Assembly (NCBI RefSeq): GCF_006539185.1
Contig: NZ_BJMN01000033.1
Coordinates: 1-64,000, forward strand
Length of the DNA: 64,000 bases
Direction of reading: 5' to 3'
Source: Streptomyces gardneri
GTDB lineage: Bacteria; Actinomycetota; Actinomycetes; Streptomycetales; Streptomycetaceae
Every line of letters begins with the position of its first letter. Position 1 is the first letter of the stretch. Position numbers and translations under genes: made by a program. Below are positions 51,013 to 58,803 of this stretch, piece by piece. The notes below the pieces were generated by a model. It saw nothing but the letters and a program-made list of their open reading frames with translations, searched no databases and had not been told where the DNA came from.

Positions 51013-52151
51013 CAGATCTCCATCCCGAACGGTCGGGTGAACCGGACGTCACCCTCGACCATGTCTCGCATGTCGTCGACGTTGTGGCGGAACATCAGCA
51101 TCCGCTCGATGCCGAACCCGAAGGCGAATCCGCTGTACTTCTCGGGGTCCACACCGCAGGCGACGAGCACCTTCGGGTTGACCATGCCGCAGCCGCCGAG
51201 CTCGATCCAGCCCTCGCTGCCGCAGGTGCGGCAGGGACGGTCCGGGTTGCCGACGGACTCGCCGCGACAGACGTAGCAGAGCATGTCCATCTCGGCGGAC
51301 GGCTCGGTGAAGGGGAAGAAGTTCGGGCGGAGCCGGGTCTTCATGTCCGGGCCGAAGAGCGCCTGGACCATGTGGTCCAGGGTGCCCTTGAGGTCGGCCA
51401 TGGTGAGGCCCTCGTCGACGGCGAGCAGCTCGATCTGGTGGAAGACCGGGGTGTGCGTGGCGTCGAGCTCGTCGGTGCGGTAGACGCGGCCGGGGCACAC
51501 CACGTAGACCGGGGGCTCCCGGTCGATGAGGGTGCGGGCCTGGACCGGCGAGGTGTGGGTCCGCAGCACGACGCCGGACTCGTCGCCCGTGGTGGCCTTC
51601 CCGTCGGGGGAGGTTCCCTGGACGAAGAAGGTGTCCTGCATCTGCCGCGCCGGGTGGTCCGGCACGAAGTTCAGGGCGTCGAAGTTGAACCACTCCGCCT
51701 CGACCTCGGGGCCCTCGGCGACCTCGTACCCCATGGAGACGAAGACATCCGCGACGCGCTCCATGAGCGTGGTCAACGGGTGCCGGGCGCCGGCCGGGAC
51801 ACGGTCGTACGGCAGGGTGACGTCGACGGCCTCCTCGACGAGGACGCGGGCGTCCCGCTCGGCCTCCAGCTCGGTCTGTCGGGCGGCGAGCGCCTTGGAG
51901 ACCGCGCCGCGGGCCTGGCCCACGATCTTTCCGGCGGCTGCCTTGGCCTGCGGGGGCAGGGCGCCGATCTCGCGGTTGGCGAGCGCCAGCGGCGAGGTGC
52001 CACCGGTGTGCGCGGTCTTCGCGTGCGCGAGCGCGTCGAGGTCGCCGGCGGCCGCGAAGGCGGCGAGCGCCTCGTCCCGCATGCGCTCGATCTCTTCCGG
52101 TTTCAAGGCCTCGACCTCGACCGGGTCGTACGACTTATTCGGTGCCGACAT
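51012..52151 (-). CDS. pheS: Phenylalanyl-tRNA synthetase alpha subunit
   Basis: 379 residues. Coiled-coil N-terminus (about 20-90), then the class II catalytic core: motif 2 RTHTSPVQARTL, FHQIELLAVDEGL, FFPFTEPSAEMD, and motif 3 FAFGFGIERMLMFRH. A CYVCRG...CRTC cluster in the core looks like a zinc site. The ATG at 52151 follows GGGAAGAG; upstream in-frame codons lack it. I looked for a Phe-rich leader peptide or T-box in 52152-52320 and found neither; TAGACT (complement of 52227-52232) is a candidate -10. Confidence 0.97.
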   Translation of the reverse strand: MSAPNKSYDPVEVEALKPEEIERMRDEALAAFAAAGDLDALAHAKTAHTGGTSPLALANREIGALPPQAKAAAGKIVGQARGAVSKALAARQTELEAERDARVLVEEAVDVTLPYDRVPAGARHPLTTLMERVADVFVSMGYEVAEGPEVEAEWFNFDALNFVPDHPARQMQDTFFVQGTSPDGKATTGDESGVVLRTHTSPVQARTLIDREPPVYVVCPGRVYRTDELDATHTPVFHQIELLAVDEGLTMADLKGTLDHMVQALFGPDMKTRLRPNFFPFTEPSAEMDMLCYVCRGESVGNPDRPCRTCGSEGWIELGGCGMVNPKVLVACGVDPEKYSGFAFGFGIERMLMFRHNVDDMRDMVEGDVRFTRPFGMEI

Positions 52152-52320
52152 CTCTTCCCGTGCTTCCGTTTGGCTGGCTGGGCGCGGCCCCGCTCGACGA
52201 CAAGGGCGCAAACGTGCCAAAGGTCGAGTCTAACGGGGCGCTCGGACGGTGATGAGCCCGTGGGCAGGCCGGGCGGCCTCGGATCTGGTCTGGAACGCGT
52301 CTGAATCGCGTCAGATCTCG

Positions 52321-53502
52321 TCAGATGAGATGGGCCGGGGTGCCTACGGGCAGGGTAAATCGGAACTCGGCCCCGCCGCGGGGGCCCCGTCCGACGGTGA
52401 TGGTGCCGCCGTGGGCCTCGACGATGCCCTTGACGATGTAGAGGCCGAGGCCGGTGCCGCCGCGTTTGCTGCCCCGCCAGAAGCGGGTGAAGACACGGCT
52501 CATCGACGCTTCGGGGATGCCGGGGCCCTCGTCGCTCACAGTGACCTCCGTCCCCTCTTCTCCGTCGTCGCCCGCCGTACCGGGTGCCACCTCGATGGTG
52601 ACGGTTCCCTCGCCGTGGCGCACCGCGTTTTCCAGGAGGTTGCCGAGGATCTGGTCGATCTTGTCGGGGTCGGCCCACAGCGCGGGCAGTTTCGGACTGA
52701 TCCGTACGAAGAAACGGTCCGGGGACTGGCCGCCGGTGGTGTGGACCTGGATGTGGCGGCCGATGGCGGCGGCGAGGTCGACGGGCTGACGGCGCACCTC
52801 CAGGCGGCCGGAGTCGATCCGGGAGATGTCGAGGAGTTCGGCGATGAGGCGCTTGATGCGGCCCGCGTCGGCGTCGACGGTCTCCAGCATGAGCCGCTTC
52901 TGCTCGTCGGTGAACCGCTCCCACTTGTCGAGGAGGGTCGCGGTGAAGCCCTTGACGGAGGTGAGCGGGGAGCGCAGCTCGTGGGCGACGGTGGCGATGA
53001 GCTCGGCGTGGCTGCGCTCGGTGCGGCGGCGGGCGTCGGTGCCCCGCAGGGAGACCACGACGCGGCGGACCGGGCCTGTGGGGTGCTCGCGGACGTACCG
53101 GGCGGAGACGAGGATCTCGCGGCCGCCGGGGAGGAGCAGATTGCGCTCGGGCTGGCCGCGGCGGGTGGCGAGTCCGCCGTACGGGTCGGTCAGTGTCCAC
53201 CAGCGGCGGCCCTTGAGGTCCTCCAGGGGGAGGGCCTGGTCCAGGGGGAGGCCGAGGGCCCGGTCGGCGGGTACGGCGGTGATGCGGCCGGCCGCGGCGT
53301 TGAAGCAGACGACCCTGCCGGTCTCGTCGGCGATGACGAGACCGTCGGGCAGGTCGTCGGGGTGGACTCCGGCGAAGGTGATGTCCCCGGCGGTGTCGGC
53401 GGCAGCTGTGTCGTCCGCGGGTGTCCGGGCGGCTCCGGGCGGCTCCGGCGCGTGCGGCGCGTCGCTCCGTGCCTGTGCGGGACTGTCCGTGCCGACCGTC
53501 AT
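52321..53502 (-). CDS. Orphan PAS-containing sensor histidine kinase
   Basis: 393 residues. The first 45 are Ala/Pro-rich; a PAS domain (about 48-110, DGLVIADETGRVVCFNAAAG) follows; then HisKA with the phosphorylated His in IATVAHELRSPLTSVKGF (about 172) and HATPase with NLLENAVRHG (N box), SDEGPGIPEA (G1) and GGTGLGLYIVKGIVEAHGG (G2). No membrane helix, so it is cytoplasmic. No response regulator is adjacent. ATG 53502. It sits between pheS and the TrmH gene on the same strand. Confidence 0.93.
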   Translation of the reverse strand: MTVGTDSPAQARSDAPHAPEPPGAARTPADDTAAADTAGDITFAGVHPDDLPDGLVIADETGRVVCFNAAAGRITAVPADRALGLPLDQALPLEDLKGRRWWTLTDPYGGLATRRGQPERNLLLPGGREILVSARYVREHPTGPVRRVVVSLRGTDARRRTERSHAELIATVAHELRSPLTSVKGFTATLLDKWERFTDEQKRLMLETVDADAGRIKRLIAELLDISRIDSGRLEVRRQPVDLAAAIGRHIQVHTTGGQSPDRFFVRISPKLPALWADPDKIDQILGNLLENAVRHGEGTVTIEVAPGTAGDDGEEGTEVTVSDEGPGIPEASMSRVFTRFWRGSKRGGTGLGLYIVKGIVEAHGGTITVGRGPRGGAEFRFTLPVGTPAHLI

Positions 53503-53583
53503 CCCCGTATCCCACCCCTCCGTGTAGCGCAGTGGGCCCCCGAGTGCGTCACTCTACTGGGCACGGACGCCGGAATGGACCCC

Positions 53584-54423
53584 TCAGGCGGAGGTTCGGG
53601 GGCGCTGGGCGCGGGCGGAGGCGTACAGGCAGACGGCGGCCGCCGTGGCGAGGTTGAGGCTCTCGGCCTTGCCGTGGATGGGGACGCGGACGACGGCGTC
53701 GGCGAGGGCCCTGGTCTCCTCGGGCAGGCCCCAGGCCTCGTTGCCGAAGATCCAGGCGGTGGGCCCGCCCATGGTGCCGGCGTCCAGCTCGTCGTCGAGG
53801 TCGTCCTGGCCCGCTCCGTCGGCGGCGAGGATCCGTACGCCCGCGCTCTTGAGCCCGGCGACGGCCTGCTCCACGGGGACGCCGACGGCGACCGGCAGGT
53901 GGAAGAGGGAGCCGACGGAGGCGCGGACGGACTTGGGGTTGTAGAGGTCGACGGAGGCGTCGGTGAGGACGACGGCGTCGGCGCCGGCGGCGTCGGCGCA
54001 GCGCAGCACGGTGCCGGCGTTCCCGGGGTCGCGGACGTGCGCGAGGACGGCGACCAGCTTGGGCCGGGCCGCGATGATCTCCTCGAAGGGCGAGTCCAGG
54101 AAGCGGCAGACGCCGACGATGCCCTGCGGGGTGACGGTCTGGGAGACCTCGGCGAGGACGGCGTCGGAGGCGTGGTGGACGCGGGCTCCGGAGGCGAGGG
54201 CGGCCTCGATGATCGGGGCGTACCGCTCGGCGGCCTCGACGGTGGTGAAGAGCTCGACGAGAGTGGGTTCGCCGCCGGCCCCTCGGTGTCCGACGGCCTC
54301 CCGGACGGCCTGCGGGCCCTCGGCGATGAAGAGGCGGTCCTTGCCCCGGAAGTTGCGCTTGGCGAGCCGCCGGGCGGCGACGACGCGCGGGGAACGCGGG
54401 GAGATCAGCTCGGGGGTGACCAT
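53584..54423 (-). CDS. SPOUT (TrmH) family rRNA 2'-O-methyltransferase
   Basis: 279 residues. N-terminal substrate domain (about 10-105, RLFIAEGPQAVREAV), then motif 1 LAHVRDPGNAGTVLRCADAAG, motif 2 IFGNEAWGLPEE and motif 3 VRVPIHGKAESLNLATAAAVCLY. It uses S-adenosylmethionine; by its place next to rplT-rpmI-infC it is probably an rRNA methylase of the RlmB/TsnR kind, target unknown. ATG 54423; ribosome site weak. It lies after the rplT terminator, so it needs its own promoter or readthrough. Confidence 0.9.
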   Translation of the reverse strand: MVTPELISPRSPRVVAARRLAKRNFRGKDRLFIAEGPQAVREAVGHRGAGGEPTLVELFTTVEAAERYAPIIEAALASGARVHHASDAVLAEVSQTVTPQGIVGVCRFLDSPFEEIIAARPKLVAVLAHVRDPGNAGTVLRCADAAGADAVVLTDASVDLYNPKSVRASVGSLFHLPVAVGVPVEQAVAGLKSAGVRILAADGAGQDDLDDELDAGTMGGPTAWIFGNEAWGLPEETRALADAVVRVPIHGKAESLNLATAAAVCLYASARAQRPRTSA

Positions 54424-54477
54424 GAGGTGCGGCGGTTCTCTCTATCGAGGGGGACGGCGACTTCGGGGGCCGACGCA

Positions 54478-54513
54478 CCCGGACCCGCAGGCGCACGCGC
54501 CTGCGGGTCCGGG
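54478..54513 (-). terminator. Terminator after rplT
   Basis: 17-bp perfect inverted repeat (54478-54494 with 54497-54513), effectively a hairpin with a GCACGC-type tip, 24 bases past the rplT stop. Confidence 0.92.
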
Positions 54514-54536
54514 CAGAGGTACTGCGGCCTGGAAGA

Positions 54537-54923
54537 TCAGGCGGCGGCCTTCGGGGCGTTGACGTCGGCCGGCAGAGCCTTCTGCGCGACCTCGACCAGC
54601 GCGGCGAACGCGTTGATGTCGTTGACGGCCAGCTCGGCGAGGATCTTGCGGTCCACCTCGATGTTGGCGGCGTTCAGACCCTGGATGAGGCGGTTGTACG
54701 TCATGCCGTTCTGACGGGCAGCGGCGTTGATGCGCTGGATCCACAGACGGCGGAAGTCGCCCTTGCGCTTCTTGCGGTCGTTGTAGTTGTAGACCAGCGA
54801 GTGGGTGACCTGCTCCTTGGCCTTGCGGTACAGGCGCGAACGCTGACCGCGGTAGCCGGAGGCCGCCTCGAGGATTGCCCGGCGCTTCTTGTGGGCGTTG
54901 ACTGCCCGCTTGACGCGTGCCAC
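54537..54923 (-). CDS. rplT: 50S ribosomal protein L20
   Basis: 128 residues. MARVKRAVNAHKKRRAILEA start, RKKRKGDFRRLWIQRINAAA and NRLIQGLNAANIEVDRKILA are all conserved. It binds 23S rRNA early in large-subunit assembly and, in several bacteria, represses its own operon. The GTG at 54923 follows AAGGAG. The last 12 residues extend beyond the E. coli protein. Third gene of infC-rpmI-rplT. Confidence 0.98.
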   Translation of the reverse strand: MARVKRAVNAHKKRRAILEAASGYRGQRSRLYRKAKEQVTHSLVYNYNDRKKRKGDFRRLWIQRINAAARQNGMTYNRLIQGLNAANIEVDRKILAELAVNDINAFAALVEVAQKALPADVNAPKAAA

Positions 54924-55030
54924 TTGTTAACTCCTTGTAGCGGGGTCGCGGTGGTCCTCACACGACCCGAAAAACGAATGGATCCCGGTCTGAGCCGGAT
55001 GCCCTCGTCGCCGAGGGCGGGAGATCAAGA

Positions 55031-55225
55031 TCAGATGCCCAGCATCTTCTTGATCTTGGCGGCGTCACCCGGGGCCATCTCGGCGTTGCCGGTGAGGCGA
55101 CGCGTCAGCTTGGACGACTTGTGCTCGAGCAGGTGGCGCTTGCCGGCGCGCTCGCGCATGATCTTGCCGGTGCCGGTGACCTTGAAGCGCTTCTTGGCAC
55201 CGGAGTGCGTCTTGTTCTTCGGCAT
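55031..55225 (-). CDS. rpmI: 50S ribosomal protein L35
   Basis: 64 residues: MPKNKTHSGAKKRFKVTGTG, then KRHLLEHKSSKLTRRL, typical L35. It lies 105 bases upstream of rplT with a small hairpin (CCCTCG...CGAGGG near 55000-55018) between them. Highly basic; binds 23S rRNA. Confidence 0.98.
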   Translation of the reverse strand: MPKNKTHSGAKKRFKVTGTGKIMRERAGKRHLLEHKSSKLTRRLTGNAEMAPGDAAKIKKMLGI

Positions 55226-55348
55226 CGCGCCGTATCTCCTCGTCAGTGGCGCTCCCCCGGTGCGGACACCGGACTGCCGGGAGCGTCAATTCTTAGTTTT
55301 GGTGGTTCCGGGCGGGTCCCGGGGCTGCCTGGATGGCAGCCCGTCGGG

Positions 55349-56047
55349 TCACGCCTCGGGGTTCTCGACCGGAGCGTCGGCCGGAGCCTCGGCGACCGGA
55401 GCGTCGGTGGCCGGAGCCTCCTCGACCGGAGCCTCGGACGTCTCGACCTCGTCGGCCGCCTCGTCGGAGGCGACACCCTGGCGCTCGGCCTTGCGTGCGG
55501 CCTGGGCCTCACGCGCCTCGGCCATGGCCTCGGTCTTCTTCTTGTGCGGGCCGAGAACCATGATCATGTTCCGGCCGTCCTGCTTCGGGTTGGACTCGAT
55601 GAAGCCAAGCTCCTCGACGTCCGACGCCAGCCGCTGAAGCAGCCGGAAACCAAGCTCGGGGCGGGACTGCTCACGACCACGGAACATGATCGTGATCTTG
55701 ACCTTGTCGCCCTGCTTGAGGAACCGGACGACGTGACCCTTCTTGGTGTCGTAGTCGTGCGGGTCGATCTTCGGCCGGAGCTTCATCTCCTTGATGACCG
55801 TGTGCGCCTGGTTCTTGCGCGCCTCACGGGCCTTCATGGCCGACTCGTACTTGAACTTCCCGTAGTCCATGAGCTTGCACACGGGCGGACGGGCGTTCGC
55901 CGCGACCTCGACCAGGTCGAGGTCGTACTCCTGTGCGAGCTCCAGGGCCTTGGCAAGCGGAACAATCCCGACCTGCTCGCCGCTGGGTCCGACAAGTCGC
56001 ACCTCGGGAACGCGAATCCTGTCGTTGATGCGGGGCTCGGCGCTGAT
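55349..56047 (-). CDS. infC: Translation initiation factor IF-3, probable AUC start
   Basis: 232 residues if started at ATC 56047. The N domain begins SAEPRINDRIRVPEVRLVGP; linker KFKYESAMKAREARKNQ; C domain with MKLRPKIDPHDYDTKKGHV and MIMVLGPHKKK. A 45-residue Glu/Ala/Pro-rich tail follows, typical of Streptomyces IF-3. No in-frame ATG or GTG exists near the domain start; a perfect AGGAGG (complement of 56052-56057) lies 4 bases before ATC. IF-3 discriminates against non-canonical starts, so a rare start here would give feedback control, as known for E. coli infC (AUU). An in-frame ATG 24 codons upstream lacks a ribosome site. Confidence 0.95.
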   Translation of the reverse strand: MSAEPRINDRIRVPEVRLVGPSGEQVGIVPLAKALELAQEYDLDLVEVAANARPPVCKLMDYGKFKYESAMKAREARKNQAHTVIKEMKLRPKIDPHDYDTKKGHVVRFLKQGDKVKITIMFRGREQSRPELGFRLLQRLASDVEELGFIESNPKQDGRNMIMVLGPHKKKTEAMAEAREAQAARKAERQGVASDEAADEVETSEAPVEEAPATDAPVAEAPADAPVENPEA

Positions 56048-56402
56048 GGATCCTCCTCGGTAGCACCACGCGACCGCCTGGCGGACGGACGCGCAACGTC
56101 TGTTCATTGAGACCAACCGAGCCGGCACATGAAAAACGCCCCGGACGGGACACAGGCGGGGCTCCAAGGAAAACCGGAGCACCGCCGCGGTCAACCGCGG
56201 GGCGCAGAATCGGGCGGCTCCATCGTCCGTACGGAACGATGGGGACCACCTGACCGGTGACCCGCCACCCGCGAGGGTGGTCAGGTGGGAGTACGGAGCC
56301 TCCACTTGTGGGCCGGGCACACAAGTGTCCGGCCGGTCGTTACACAAGGTTAGCAGGACCCGGCGGTCTCCGCTAACCGAGGACCGGCCTATCGTATGAG
56401 TC
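56048..56402. promoter_or_regulatory. infC leader and divergent promoter region
   Basis: 355 bases. Several inverted repeats could fold in the infC leader: CCACCTGACC near 56246 with GGTCAGGTGG near 56278; an inner CCACCC-GCGA-GGGTGG; CACTTGTG...CACAAGTG near 56312-56335; CATCGT...ACGATG near 56221-56241. TAACCT (complement of 56347-56352) is a candidate infC -10. TATCGT (56390-56395) lies 7 bases before ATG 56403, a leaderless arrangement for the divergent gene. L20 or IF-3 control of this leader is possible but not shown. Confidence 0.55.
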
Positions 56403-56780
56403 ATGAGCGAGACCCCCCAGAACGAGTCCGCGGACTCCCCCGAAAACCCCGACTTCGACGCCATGACCCGCGACATCGCGGAGGTCCCGGCCGTCGAGGT
56501 GATCGTGACGGTCGCCGTCAACCTGATGAGTGCCGCCGCGGTGAAGCTCGGGCTCACCGAGGAGGGCGACAAGTACAAGGACCTCGACGAGGCCCGCAAG
56601 CTGGTGCACGCGCTCGCGGGCCTGCTGGACGCCGGCGCGACGGAGGTCTCCTCCTTCCACGCCGCTCCCCTGCGGGACGGCCTGAAGTCCCTCCAGCTCG
56701 CCTTCCGCGAGGCGTCCCTGATCCCGGACGAGCCGGGCCAGGGGCCGGGCGAGAAGTACACGGGTCCCGTGTACGGCTGA
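56403..56780 (+). CDS. DUF1844 protein
   Basis: 125 residues. The domain (about 20-95) reads DFDAMTRDIAEVPAVEVIVT, LMSAAAVKLGL, DLDEARKLVHALAGLLDAG and LRDGLKSLQLAFREAS, matching DUF1844. Mostly helical, acidic ends, no signal or membrane helix. Function unknown. Divergent from infC, as I recall in other Streptomyces; convergent with the SseB gene. Confidence 0.9.
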   Translation: MSETPQNESADSPENPDFDAMTRDIAEVPAVEVIVTVAVNLMSAAAVKLGLTEEGDKYKDLDEARKLVHALAGLLDAGATEVSSFHAAPLRDGLKSLQLAFREASLIPDEPGQGPGEKYTGPVYG

Positions 56781-56794
56781 GTCGCCCGTACGTC

Positions 56795-57526
56795 TTACCT
56801 CTGCACGTAGAAGGGCTCGCCCGGAGGCGTGGCCGAGGCCGGCAGCAGTGCCAGGTCGAGGCCCCGCACCAGGCGGGCCCTCAGTGTTTCGTCGGCGGCG
56901 AGGGCGCGGGCCACGCGCTGGGCCGCCTCCGCCGGGGCGGCGTCCGCGGCGAGGACCAGGGCGAGGGTGCCGTCGGCGGCGCCGGGGCCCAGATGGGCGC
57001 GGAGGACGGCGGGCTCGGCGGCGACGGCGGCCCGTACGGCCTCGCGTACGGCCGGGTCGTCGAGCGGGTCGGTGCTGGAGCGGCCCTCGGCGAGGGCGCG
57101 CAGCGCCGGTCCGGTCAGCTGGTACGGGACGGGGCCCGCGAGGTCCAGGACGACGGTGTCGGCCTTCTCGTGCGCCGCCGCCTGGAGCGCCTGGTGGAGC
57201 GGGACGGCCACGGGCCGGGCCTCCGGGTCCCACAGGGCGAGCGAGGCGATCGAGGTGAAGGCGGGCAGGGCCCGGCGGTCGCCGGCGGTGAGGGTGGGGA
57301 CCGCCATGTCGCTGGTCTTCTCACGGCGCAGGCCGTTCTCGTCGGTCTCGACCTCGCCGAGGACGGCGACCACGGGGACGAGGAGCCGGGCGCCCTTGAG
57401 CGCTTCGAGGACCGGGCCGTGCGCGGTCCTGTCCTCCGCCCAGGCCGCGAGGGCCGCGGCGAGCCGCGGGTCGGCGGTGCCGTCGTCGTCGGAGAAACCG
57501 GGGTCCGGGATGTTCTTGAGCGCCAC
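56795..57526 (-). CDS. SseB-family protein
   Basis: 243 residues from GTG 57526. The SseB N-terminal domain covers about 18-130 (AALAAWAEDRTAHGPVLEAL, LVPVVAVLGEV, ALPAFTSIASLALWDPEAR, VVLDLAGPVPYQLTG). The C-terminal part is Ala-rich and helical. Biochemical role unknown for this family. It stops 14 bases before the convergent DUF1844 stop. Confidence 0.88.
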   Translation of the reverse strand: MALKNIPDPGFSDDDGTADPRLAAALAAWAEDRTAHGPVLEALKGARLLVPVVAVLGEVETDENGLRREKTSDMAVPTLTAGDRRALPAFTSIASLALWDPEARPVAVPLHQALQAAAHEKADTVVLDLAGPVPYQLTGPALRALAEGRSSTDPLDDPAVREAVRAAVAAEPAVLRAHLGPGAADGTLALVLAADAAPAEAAQRVARALAADETLRARLVRGLDLALLPASATPPGEPFYVQR

Positions 57527-57612
57527 GCACCGAGCCTAACCGGCTGCGGGAGGTGCGCTGTCCGCCGGGTGGTGGGTGGTGGCCGGTGCGTCGGCGGGCG
57601 GGGCGTGGCGTG

Positions 57613-58803
57613 TCAGTGGGTGCGCTTCGTCCGTCCGAGGGCGAAGGCGGTCAGGAGCAGCAGGGCGCCGAGTCCGCCGGCGACGGGGGCCAGCAGGCCG
57701 AGGGGGCGGCTCTCCTCGACGGGGGCCGTCGGGCCGGGGCCGAAGTACTGACCCCGGTAGCCGGTGGTGGCGTTCTTGGGGTCGGCTCCCTTGCGCGCGG
57801 CACCGGCCTCGATGGCGGCGGCCGGGTCGACCGTCCCGTACCCCTTGGCGTCGCTGCGGCCGCCCTTGGGGCGGTTGCGGGCGGTGTCGACGAGCAGCTG
57901 CTTGATCTGGGCCGGGGTGAGATCGGGGTGGGCGGATCTGACGAGGGCCACCGCGCCGGAGACGAACGCGGCGGCGGCGCTGGTGCCCCAGCCCTCGTAG
58001 TAGCGGCGGTCGGGGTCGGCGATGACGATGTCGACGCCGGGGGCGCTGACCGTGGCGTACCAGCGGCTGGTCGAGAACGAGGCGCGGGTGCCGTAGCGGT
58101 CGACGGCGATGACGCCGGGGTAGGCGGCGGGGTACGAGATGTGGTCGCCCTTCTCGCCGCCGTTGCCGGCGGAGGCGACGACGGAGACGCCCTTGGCGAG
58201 GGCGTACTGGACGGCGGCGTCCTCGCCCGCGTCGGGGTGGGCGGACTTGGAGTCGTCCCCGAGGGAGAGGTTGATGACGTCGGCGCCGTGGTCGGCGGCC
58301 CAGCGGATGCCCTCGGCGAGGGCGGTGCCGCGGGTCTTGCGGGCCTTGTCGCGGGCCTTGTCGCTGCTTTCCAGGATGACCCGGACGGGCAGGATCTCGA
58401 CGTCGGGGGCGATGCCGAGGACGCCGCTCTCGTCGCCGGGGCCGTGGCCGTGCCCGGCGATGATGCCGGCCATGGCGGTGCCGTGGCGGGCCCAGGCACG
58501 GTCGCCCTCGGAGGCGCCGAAGCCGATGAGGTCGCGGCCGGGGAGGACGGAGCCTGACAGGTCGGGGTGGTCGGCGTCGACGCCCGTGTCGAGGACGGCG
58601 ACCTTGATGCCCTTGCCCTTGGTGGTGCGCCAGGCCTCCGTGGTGTGCATGGCCTCAAGGCCCCACTGGCGGGCCCGGATGGTGTCGGCGTGTGCGGGGG
58701 CGGTGGTCGCGGGCAGCACGGAGAAGGAGGCGGCGAGGAGCACGATGACGGCCGCGCGGGCGGGAGCGGAGGTGGTCGGCCGGGTGGCGGTCGGGCGGGT
58801 CAC
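57613..58803 (-). CDS. Mycosin-like membrane subtilisin (S8) protease
   Basis: 396 residues. N-terminal signal peptide (about 1-38), catalytic triad D in VAVLDTGVDADHPDLSG, H in ARHGTAMAGIIAG, S in WGTSAAAAFVSGAVAL, and a C-terminal membrane helix (LLAPVAGGLGALLLLTAFALG) followed by a basic tail. This is the architecture of type VII secretion mycosins (MycP), with the active site outside the cell. No other type VII gene is near. The GTG overlaps the upstream gene's stop by 4 bases, so it is the second gene of a pair. Confidence 0.9.
   Translation of the reverse strand: MTRPTATRPTTSAPARAAVIVLLAASFSVLPATTAPAHADTIRARQWGLEAMHTTEAWRTTKGKGIKVAVLDTGVDADHPDLSGSVLPGRDLIGFGASEGDRAWARHGTAMAGIIAGHGHGPGDESGVLGIAPDVEILPVRVILESSDKARDKARKTRGTALAEGIRWAADHGADVINLSLGDDSKSAHPDAGEDAAVQYALAKGVSVVASAGNGGEKGDHISYPAAYPGVIAVDRYGTRASFSTSRWYATVSAPGVDIVIADPDRRYYEGWGTSAAAAFVSGAVALVRSAHPDLTPAQIKQLLVDTARNRPKGGRSDAKGYGTVDPAAAIEAGAARKGADPKNATTGYRGQYFGPGPTAPVEESRPLGLLAPVAGGLGALLLLTAFALGRTKRTH

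Noticed and set aside
52152..52320. Phe leader peptide or T-box before pheS
   Set aside because: No frame with clustered Phe codons and no T-box sequence is visible.
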